Shown in pieces: positions 7,691-12,946 of a stretch of 15,634 nucleotides of DNA. The stretch's first letter is position 1. Each line of letters starts with the position of its first letter. A program made the position numbers and the translations under genes. This stretch comes from JAQBDA01 sp041301185 (GTDB lineage Bacteria > Chloroflexota > Anaerolineae > Anaerolineales > UBA4823), in contig JBFYSV010000064.1 of assembly GCA_041301185.1 (NCBI GenBank), forward strand, positions 1 to 15,634, read 5' to 3'. The notes beneath the pieces were generated by a model, which was not told the origin of the DNA, did not search any database, and saw nothing but the letters and a program-made list of their open reading frames with translations.

Positions 7691-8569
7691 CTAAGCCTCC
7701 ACTCCTTCCGCCTGGCGACGCAACCGAGCTTGCAAGAACATTAATGCGAGGGCAAAGATCAACAGCAGTACAGCGGCTGCAGATGCAATCTGCATCTGGC
7801 TGTAGGGGAATGCTTTCTGATAGATAAAATACTCCAAAACCCAGGTGCTATTGCCCGGACCCCCTTTCGTCATTACCAGGACATAAGAAAATACCCAGCT
7901 TAGCATTGTGATCATATTGACGATGATATAAAACTCTATCACTGCGGTCATTTGTGGAATTGTCACATAGACCATCTGTTGCCACCACCCAGCGCCATCC
8001 AGTTTGGCTGCGTCATAAAGCTCTTCAGAGATCGAACTCATCCTTGCCAGAAAAAGAACAATCCCGAACCCCAGTTCTTTCCATATCACCACAAACATTA
8101 TCGCCCATATCGCTGTAGCAGATGACCCGAGCCACTCGCGTGCCAGAGAATCCAGGCCAATGGAGCGCAGGATCTGATTGAACACGCCGTTTGCTTGCAG
8201 AATATAGCTAAAGACGATTCCAACGACCGGGATTGCCAGGACATAGGGGATAAACACTAAAGATCGATAGACGCGCCAGCCACGCGTTCGTTCAAAAATG
8301 AGCGATGAAAACACCAGTGAAAGCACAACCAGAATGGGAATGGAGATGAACAGGCGCAAGTTGTTGAAGAAAGAGGTCCAAAATATCGGATCTCGCAAAG
8401 CATTCTCGTAAGCGATAAGACCTGTCCAGCTTATCACTCCATCGTCAACCCTGGTGAGGCTACGCCGGATCAGATCAATGACCGGATAGACAAATACCAG
8501 GATGATCAGGAGAAGTGCAGGAGAAAGATAGAGATAAGCTGTATATTTCGACTGGTATGACTGCTGCAT
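7691..8569 (-). CDS. Carbohydrate ABC transporter permease, CUT1 family (MalF/UgpA-like)
   Basis: A 292-residue inner-membrane permease with about six membrane segments, the first near residues 11-30. The EAA loop EELYDAAKLDGAGWWQQMVY (182-201), followed by VTIPQM, is the ATPase-docking motif of MalF/UgpA-type subunits. TKGGPGNST (234-242) is a further common motif of these permeases. I chose ATG at 8569 because GAGG lies eight bases upstream; the GTG at 8575 would leave only two bases between them. It pairs with the permease gene one base downstream. A 120-base gap with a strong hairpin separates it from the binding-protein gene, which may let the binding protein be made in excess. Confidence 0.94.
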   Translation of the reverse strand: MQQSYQSKYTAYLYLSPALLLIILVFVYPVIDLIRRSLTRVDDGVISWTGLIAYENALRDPIFWTSFFNNLRLFISIPILVVLSLVFSSLIFERTRGWRVYRSLVFIPYVLAIPVVGIVFSYILQANGVFNQILRSIGLDSLAREWLGSSATAIWAIMFVVIWKELGFGIVLFLARMSSISEELYDAAKLDGAGWWQQMVYVTIPQMTAVIEFYIIVNMITMLSWVFSYVLVMTKGGPGNSTWVLEYFIYQKAFPYSQMQIASAAAVLLLIFALALMFLQARLRRQAEGVEA

Positions 8570-8637
8570 AACCACGGCCTCGCTTCAGAGCAGCTTACAA
8601 CGGATAGCCATAACTGACAGGGGTTGATATGAAGTTG

Positions 8638-8677
8638 GGGGCTGTCCAGAAGCCGCATCGCCCTTTTGGACAGCCCC
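8638..8677 (-). other. Long hairpin between binding-protein and permease genes
   Basis: Two 15-base arms face each other, 8638-8652 (ggggctgtccagaag) and 8663-8677 (cttttggacagcccc), around a 10-base loop. All positions pair except one that is a G-T wobble. On the transcribed minus strand the hairpin is followed by CCAACTTC, not a U run, so it is not a classical intrinsic terminator. It begins 18 bases after the binding-protein stop. The likely role, by analogy with hairpins after binding-protein genes in other sugar operons, is to protect the 3' end of the upstream mRNA and give unequal expression across the operon. Confidence 0.7.
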
Positions 8678-8695
8678 GATAACAATCTAAATCGT

Positions 8696-10099
8696 TTATT
8701 CCCCGAACATTTCGGGGGGCAGGACCCACTTGGTGTAATTCTCAAGCTGCTCTGGGTTCTCGCGCCGGTTCTTATCGGCGATTTCCTGCCACTTGGTGGC
8801 AGCTTCCTCTGGAGTGAGCTCGCCCGCTACCAGTAACTGTCCCAAGGCGATCGCGCCCTCAGACTCCCAGATGGGTGGGTAGTAGTACTGGTACCAGAAA
8901 AGTGGATATTCACTGGTCCACTTGTTAATGGCGGTATCCGAATTGGTGTTAAACCACTCGGGCTTGAATCGTGAATCCGGTGTAACAGCCCCAGCTTTGT
9001 CATACATTAATTTCATGATGTCTTCGCGATGCAAGAAGCGCAGGAATTCGGCAGCTTCCTCCTTATGAGGAGAGAAGGAGGTGATTGCCAGGGATTGCAC
9101 CGGTACGCCAATCGAGTTGCTGTATTCTCCGGAACCATAGACCGGGGTGCGCATGATACCAACGACATCTTTGCCCATATTGCGCTCTAATACGGCAATG
9201 TAGGGCTGGACGTGATTGGTCATTGCAGCCATCTCCTGCTCGAAAAGGGCTTGCCCCTGATAGAGGTCAAGTGACATAATATCGTCATTAAAGCATTTGC
9301 GATCAACCAGTTCTTTCCAGCGCTCCCACCATTCGGCATACATGGGTTCAGTAAGGCTTTTCTCACCGCGGATGGCAGCCATCAGATCGTCGATGCTGTT
9401 GAAGTTTTGTTGCCCAAGGTAGCTGACCATCCAACCACCCAACCAGCCATCCTTGAAGCCTGTACCAATGGGGGTAATACCGGCGGCGCGCAGTGAATCG
9501 CAGGCATTCAGCCATTCATCCCAGGTATCTGGTGGATTTTCAGGATCCAGACCTGCTTGAGCAAACATTTCCTTGTTGTATGCCCAGAATGTCCCAATTT
9601 GATAGAAGGGCACACCCCACTGTTTTCCATCCCAGAAGGTTTCAGCACGCTGACCGGCAGGGATGTTCGCCAGTTCTTCTTCGCTCCAATAGTCACTAAC
9701 CGGAGCCAGATTACCCAACCAGGCATCTTCCAGGGTGAATATACCACCCCAGAAGAATTGGATATCAGGACCCTCTTTAGCTTCTGCCGCTGCCCGGAAC
9801 GCAGGATAGAGAGAATCGGATTCCTGGAGCACAGCATTGACCGTGATGTGCGGATTTTCTTCCATATAGACCTGGACAGCAGATTCCATGAAATCCTTCA
9901 TCCCAGGTGCTTCCTGCTCACCCCAATACCAAACCGTCAGGTCGAACGGTTCGGGTGCCGCTTCTTGCGCTTCAGGAGCCTCAGTTGCTTCAGGAACTTC
10001 TGGCTGAGCAGCTGGGGGTTGTTCTTGTCCTCCGCAAGCGCTTAGTACCATAGAAGCCATGATGATCAGGCTCAAGACATAAAGCAATTTCTTGTTCAT
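8696..10099 (-). CDS. ABC transporter sugar-binding lipoprotein (family 1 extracellular solute-binding protein)
   Basis: A 467-residue precursor. Residues 1-22 form a lipoprotein signal peptide with positively charged MNKK, a hydrophobic core and lipobox LSAC, so C22 would be lipidated. An acidic Pro/Ala/Glu-rich linker follows (about 26-55), then the MalE/UgpB-type binding domain starting at FDLTVWYWG. VPFYQIGTFWAYNKEMF and the PDTWDEW segment are usual family landmarks. Many aromatic residues (WYW, FFWGG, FWYQYYYPP) suit stacking on sugar rings. The ATG at 10099 has AAGGAG five bases upstream; an in-frame TTG at 10117 lies upstream of that site and is unlikely. It delivers substrate to the two permeases encoded just downstream. 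The exact sugar is unknown. Confidence 0.93.
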   Translation of the reverse strand: MNKKLLYVLSLIIMASMVLSACGGQEQPPAAQPEVPEATEAPEAQEAAPEPFDLTVWYWGEQEAPGMKDFMESAVQVYMEENPHITVNAVLQESDSLYPAFRAAAEAKEGPDIQFFWGGIFTLEDAWLGNLAPVSDYWSEEELANIPAGQRAETFWDGKQWGVPFYQIGTFWAYNKEMFAQAGLDPENPPDTWDEWLNACDSLRAAGITPIGTGFKDGWLGGWMVSYLGQQNFNSIDDLMAAIRGEKSLTEPMYAEWWERWKELVDRKCFNDDIMSLDLYQGQALFEQEMAAMTNHVQPYIAVLERNMGKDVVGIMRTPVYGSGEYSNSIGVPVQSLAITSFSPHKEEAAEFLRFLHREDIMKLMYDKAGAVTPDSRFKPEWFNTNSDTAINKWTSEYPLFWYQYYYPPIWESEGAIALGQLLVAGELTPEEAATKWQEIADKNRRENPEQLENYTKWVLPPEMFGE

Positions 10100-10160
10100 T
10101 TTTTCTCCTTGTTTCAACCAGAATATAATTTTGTGAAACCTTTGCCAGTATCTTTTACGG

Positions 10161-10170
10161 TCACCTCCTT
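10161..10170 (-). promoter_or_regulatory. Orphan perfect Shine-Dalgarno sequence after the SIS gene
   Basis: The minus strand reads AAGGAGGTGA, overlapping the TAA stop of the SIS gene and complementary over ten bases to the 16S rRNA tail. No ATG, GTG or TTG lies at the usual 5-10 base distance. The real start of the next gene is about 60 bases further on and has its own AAGGAG. It may be a ribosome standby site, a relic of a lost start, or a pause site. Confidence 0.5.
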
Positions 10171-11185
10171 ATAAATTCAATTTGATCACTGCAACCAGAT
10201 TGTTGGGTCTATCGGGGTTCAACCCTTTCACCAACGAGCGATAGAATGCCATAAGCTGCAAGGCAGGGAGATATAAAACGCCACGCACACTTTCAGGGAT
10301 ACCAGAGTCGAAAACGATGTCTACACCTGATTCGCCAATCGCCAGGGTCTTCCCTCCGAGGGCGCGCATCTCATTCAGAACAGCGTTCTCGTGGTTGAAA
10401 TTCGACTCTGATACCAGCCCCACCACGACGGTTTTCTTGTTGACCATGCTCATCGGTCCGTGGCGGAATTCAAGAAAATGGAACGGTTCGCTGTGGGTGA
10501 GTGTCATTTCCTTCATCTTCAAGTTGACTTCGCAAGCCAATCCATACCGGGTACCGCTGCCGAGAAAATAGAAACGGTCAAAGTCGACATTCTCGCCTAT
10601 TTGACGGGCAGTAGGCTCGAAGTCCTGGATAATGCGCTCGCCAATTTCTGGCAGGGACGCCATGCGGTCCAACAAGTCAGCTCGGCCAGCCATGCGCGCT
10701 GCAAATCCTGACGCTGCTACATACATCGAAGCAAAGGAGCGCGTCTGGGCGACAGATTCTTCTTGCCCTTTAGAAATCACGATGTTGATATCGGCCAGAC
10801 GTGAAAGAACTTCATTGTAGTTACTGATGACAAGAACATCCCCGAGTTTGTCCGCCTTGAATTTTTCAACCGCTTTGACTGTTTCGGTTGTCGTCCCAGA
10901 ACGGCTGATCGCTACAAGCAGAATTTTTTGGTCCGCCAATATGGTCTTTGAATTGAGCAATAATTCACTGCCGGGTATAGCCCGTGCGACCCGGCCGGTT
11001 AATTCTTGATACAATGCTGCCGAAGCCAGGGAGAGATAATATGTTGAGCCACACCCTGTAAAGATGACCTGATCGTAATCTTCGGCTATTGATAGTTGTG
11101 CTGTCTGGATCAACTCCAGCGCCTGAGCCCAGGCTTCGGTCTGTGACATGATCTCGCGAAAGGTTGCGAATTTTTCAAAAGGCAT
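10169..11185 (-). CDS. Double-SIS-domain sugar-phosphate isomerase/deaminase (AgaS/GlmS-isomerase-like)
   Basis: A 338-residue cytoplasmic enzyme with two SIS domains. The first holds FTGCGSTYYLSLASA (42-56) and the phosphate-binding SRSGTTTETV (94-103). The second holds YFLGSGTRYGLACE (206-219) and HFLEFRHGPMS (236-246), the region that carries the catalytic Glu/His in GlmS-type isomerases; it ends with GLNPDRPNNL. There is no glutaminase domain, so it is not GlmS itself. Related proteins deaminate and isomerise galactosamine-6-phosphate (AgaS) or deglycate fructosamine-6-phosphates (FrlB type). Beside a DeoR gene, PfkB kinases and a GatZ-like subunit, an AgaS-like step yielding tagatose-6-phosphate is the simplest guess. 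I chose ATG at 11185, with GGAG five bases upstream, over the in-frame TTG at 11227. Confidence 0.88.
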   Translation of the reverse strand: MPFEKFATFREIMSQTEAWAQALELIQTAQLSIAEDYDQVIFTGCGSTYYLSLASAALYQELTGRVARAIPGSELLLNSKTILADQKILLVAISRSGTTTETVKAVEKFKADKLGDVLVISNYNEVLSRLADINIVISKGQEESVAQTRSFASMYVAASGFAARMAGRADLLDRMASLPEIGERIIQDFEPTARQIGENVDFDRFYFLGSGTRYGLACEVNLKMKEMTLTHSEPFHFLEFRHGPMSMVNKKTVVVGLVSESNFNHENAVLNEMRALGGKTLAIGESGVDIVFDSGIPESVRGVLYLPALQLMAFYRSLVKGLNPDRPNNLVAVIKLNL

Positions 11186-11200
11186 TATCACTCCGTCTCT

Positions 11201-11219
11201 AAAACGCGCCTTGCGTTTT
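11201..11219 (-). other. Short hairpin between repressor and SIS genes
   Basis: Perfect 7-base arms AAAACGC (11201-11207) and GCGTTTT (11213-11219) enclose a 5-base loop, 15 bases upstream of the SIS start codon and just before its Shine-Dalgarno. It could act as a weak attenuator or processing site separating repressor from enzyme expression. It is short and half A-T, so it may mean little. Confidence 0.3.
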
Positions 11220-11260
11220 CTGAACAAACTTAATTCAAAACATTGTCGGGTAGATACAAG

Positions 11261-12037
11261 CTATGCAATGATCACTTCAATGCCTTGCGCGTGCAATGAC
11301 TCGATAAATTCCATATCTGTATCATTATCCGTAATCAGTAGGGTAATAGCGGTGAGCGGGGCTACAAAAGCTGTGGACACTACATCGCATTTCGTGTGGT
11401 CGGCTACAATAATGTTTTCACGCCCGGCATTCAGGATCGCCCTGTCAGTCAGGGTTTCGGGCAGGTAATCATTGGTTAACCCTTGCTCCAGGCTGATGGC
11501 GCGAATCCCAATGATGACTTTGTCTGCGCGTACTTCAGATAAAGCCTGCTCGGTGATGTGACCGATGAATGATAGCTCACTATCGCGTAATATCCCTCCA
11601 ACGGCGATCAGGGTGATATTTTCTCTTTCAGACATCAGATTGATCACTGGGAGGGAATTGGTGATGACTGTAATATTGCGCGGTACCAGGTGCTGGGCTA
11701 CTTGTAAAACAGTTGTACCCGAACCGAGGAAAACAGTCTCTCCATCCCGAATGAGTGTTGCAGTTGCTCGACCAATGCGCTCTTTTTCATTTTCTTGCTC
11801 GTGACTGCGGCGCAAGATAGGCTCTTCTGGAGCTGCCATGCGAATGAGGATTGCACCCCCATGCACTCGTTGTATAAAGCCTTGTTCAGAAAGCGCCTCT
11901 AGGTCGCGGCGAGCAGTTGCCTCGCTGATGCTGAACTGCTCACATATTTGAGCTACAGAGAGCCGTCCCACCTTTCCAATGAGGCGGGTAAGTTCACGCT
12001 GACGCTCAAAGCTAGAGAGGGCATTGAATGACGCCAT
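11261..12037 (-). CDS. DeoR-family transcriptional repressor of the sugar operon
   Basis: A 258-residue DeoR/GlpR-type regulator. The N-terminal winged helix-turn-helix reads LSVAQICEQFSISEATARRD (26-45) and runs on into LEALSEQGFIQRVHGGAI (46-63), the family signature. The C-terminal sugar-phosphate sensor domain has GSGTT (105-109), TNSLP (126-130), GGILRDSELSFIG and ADHTK (212-216). Such proteins repress sugar operons and are released by a phosphorylated intermediate, here perhaps the product of the SIS or kinase steps. It is the first gene of the operon and probably represses itself, because a palindrome covers its promoter. I chose ATG at 12037; an in-frame TTG at 12049 is possible, and neither has a clear Shine-Dalgarno. 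A 75-base gap leads to the SIS gene. Confidence 0.93.
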   Translation of the reverse strand: MASFNALSSFERQRELTRLIGKVGRLSVAQICEQFSISEATARRDLEALSEQGFIQRVHGGAILIRMAAPEEPILRRSHEQENEKERIGRATATLIRDGETVFLGSGTTVLQVAQHLVPRNITVITNSLPVINLMSERENITLIAVGGILRDSELSFIGHITEQALSEVRADKVIIGIRAISLEQGLTNDYLPETLTDRAILNAGRENIIVADHTKCDVVSTAFVAPLTAITLLITDNDTDMEFIESLHAQGIEVIIA

Positions 12038-12040
12038 AAT

Positions 12041-12089
12041 CAGTCGCAATCAGTCGTAATCAATCATATCCAATCATTATTATAATGAT
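12041..12089. promoter_or_regulatory. Probable operator of the DeoR-type repressor: 17-bp palindrome plus 10-bp direct repeats
   Basis: Positions 12073-12089 form a perfect palindrome, ATCATTAT-T-ATAATGAT. From 12041 to 12080 the plus strand runs in 10-base units: cagtcgcaat, cagtcgtaat, caatcatatc, caatcattat. The half-site (T)AATCA recurs at helical-turn spacing, which would place bound subunits on one face of the DNA. The site lies between -10 and the start codon of the DeoR-family gene. Direct repeats of about 10 bp are usual for DeoR-family operators. Binding is inferred. Confidence 0.65.
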
Positions 12090-12106
12090 CCTCGAAAGAA
12101 ATACAA
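12079..12106 (-). promoter_or_regulatory. Predicted main promoter of the sugar operon
   Basis: The minus strand has TTGTAT (12106-12101), a 16-base spacer, and a perfect TATAAT (12084-12079). The start point would be near 12072, about 35 bases before the repressor ATG. The -10 box lies inside the 17-bp palindrome, so a bound repressor would block polymerase. The -35 box is weak (3/6), which suits a regulated promoter. Because the palindrome is symmetric, a TATAAT also exists on the plus strand, but no good -35 partner or gene follows there. Confidence 0.6.
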
Positions 12107-12477
12107 GAGGGAATTTGTGAACTCGAACATGAGCCCGGATATAAGGAATTTCAAAGTGGCGGTGAAATTTCGAGTTCTCAGAATGGCACAGATTAATCCT
12201 CATCATCTAGAGTATGGACTCTTCCCTGCCTGGCAGAATTTCAGAGATACAAGTAAATCATTGTTGTTTATCCGTGTGATTATTCCAATGGGAGTTAGGT
12301 TATCTTTCACTATGGTAAGACAATAGTAGGACAAACAAGCTGGTTATCCTCGGATGGAGTGGAAATATTGGAGATCAAGCCCAGAAAATGAGCGTGAATG
12401 ATCCACCAAACGATCAGATTCGACCTATCTGACACAGTGAAGGGTGATTTTATACGTTTGATACGAATACCCAATCT

Positions 12478-12521
12478 CTTCTAAGCAGAAAGCTGTGGGT
12501 TCGAATCCCGCCAGGGGCGCT
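12478..12521 (+). pseudogene. 3' fragment of a tRNA-Arg(TCT)-like gene, probable attachment-site scar
   Basis: The fragment starts with an anticodon loop CTTCTAA (12478-12484; anticodon TCT) and continues with the 3' anticodon stem GCAGA and a 5-base variable loop. The T arm follows (GTGGG, loop TTCGAAT, CCCGC at 12495-12511; one G-T pair), then the 3' acceptor strand CAGGGGC (12512-12518) and a discriminator base. Upstream there is no D arm, no 5' anticodon stem (it should resemble TCTGC) and no GCCCCTG acceptor strand, so the gene is truncated exactly at the anticodon loop. Tyrosine integrases are known to cross over at tRNA anticodon loops and leave such 3' duplicates. CCA is not encoded. 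Confidence 0.85.
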
Positions 12522-12544
12522 GAAACAGAATATATGGCGGTAAA

Positions 12545-12588
12545 CAAATGAAAACTCCTGTATCTGGCGGTACAGGAGTTTTCATTTG
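12545..12588 (+). terminator. Bidirectional intrinsic terminator hairpin after the tRNA fragment
   Basis: A perfect 18-base inverted repeat (caaatgaaaactcctgta at 12545-12562, its complement at 12571-12588) surrounds an 8-base loop. The stable part ends in a TTTT run on the plus strand, with AAAA opposite, so it can stop transcription from either side. It sits 24 bases after the tRNA 3' end, where a tRNA terminator belongs, which suggests it is the native terminator kept beside the original 3' end. Confidence 0.8.
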
Positions 12589-12819
12589 CTTGCGCGGATG
12601 GCATGTAGGACAATGGCGATGGAAATATTGAAGGGATTGGAGGAAAACTGTTGCTGGATGGATCTCTATGGATGCAATGGGGATTTTGGACAGAAAGAAA
12701 GACCTGATCCCCGTTCTTATGGCAGGTGGTCAAATAACGAAAGGGTTAGATGATCGATAATACTCGTGCGCGGTCCATAATTTGACTCCTTATGATACAA
12801 ATACTTACAGGATTTCATA

Positions 12820-12848
12820 TTGAATCTCGAGTCAATCTCTGCTAGACT
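12820..12848 (+). promoter_or_regulatory. Possible promoter of the cytochrome/propeller gene
   Basis: TTGAAT (12820-12825), a 17-base spacer and TAGACT (12843-12848) are each 4/6 matches to sigma-70 boxes. Transcription would begin near 12855, about 90 bases before the GTG start. A TTGACT at 12782-12787 is a better -35 box, but I see no good -10 at the right distance. Confidence 0.3.
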
Positions 12849-12933
12849 ATAACTGCACAAGCTCTACTTACCTGTCACATCACGGCCTGATGGCTTGTGT
12901 CCCCGTGGTTTGGGGTTGTTTCCCGCAGTTATA
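12848..12933 (+). promoter_or_regulatory. Nested inverted repeats in the leader of the cytochrome gene
   Basis: An outer pair of perfect 9-base arms, TATAACTGC (12848-12856) and GCAGTTATA (12925-12933), encloses ACAAGC (12857-12862) with GCTTGT (12893-12898), and then CCCC (12901-12904) with GGGG (12912-12915). Folded as RNA this would be a three-way junction whose closing stem ends directly before the AAAAGG Shine-Dalgarno of the next gene. It could be a regulatory leader, or a DNA palindrome for a regulator. I match it to no known riboswitch class. Confidence 0.35.
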
Positions 12934-12946
12934 AAAGGCTAGACCG

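Larger units (their letters stand above)
12107..12946. other. Long intergenic region without a convincing protein gene
   Basis: About 840 bases separate the divergent sugar operon and cytochrome gene. Within it I see a tRNA-Arg 3' fragment, a perfect terminator hairpin, a possible promoter and a nested inverted-repeat leader, each listed separately. The stretches 12107-12477 and 12589-12780 show no supported coding sequence. They may be decayed DNA from the end of an integrated element and from its host flank. An imperfect repeat (tggaaatattg) occurs at 12359 and again at 12615, either side of the tRNA fragment. Confidence 0.6.

Noticed and set aside
12117..12326. Plus-strand open frame of 69 codons with GTG start and an AGAGGG upstream
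   Set aside because: The start signal looks usable, but the sequence has no recognisable domain, signal peptide or membrane segment and lies in DNA that looks decayed. I could not support it as a gene.
12414..12432. Inverted repeat TCAGAT/ATCTGA with a 7-base spacer
   Set aside because: Arms of only six bases with no attached gene or promoter; easily due to chance.
12440..12521. A complete tRNA gene ending at 12521
   Set aside because: No 5' acceptor strand complementary to CAGGGGC, no D arm and no 5' anticodon stem can be found in the preceding 80 bases.
12425..12733. Minus-strand open frame of 102 codons containing APLAGFEPTAFCLEE
   Set aside because: The GFEPTAFCLEE stretch is the well-known false translation of the antisense of a tRNA T arm and anticodon region. 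It supports the tRNA fragment, not a protein.
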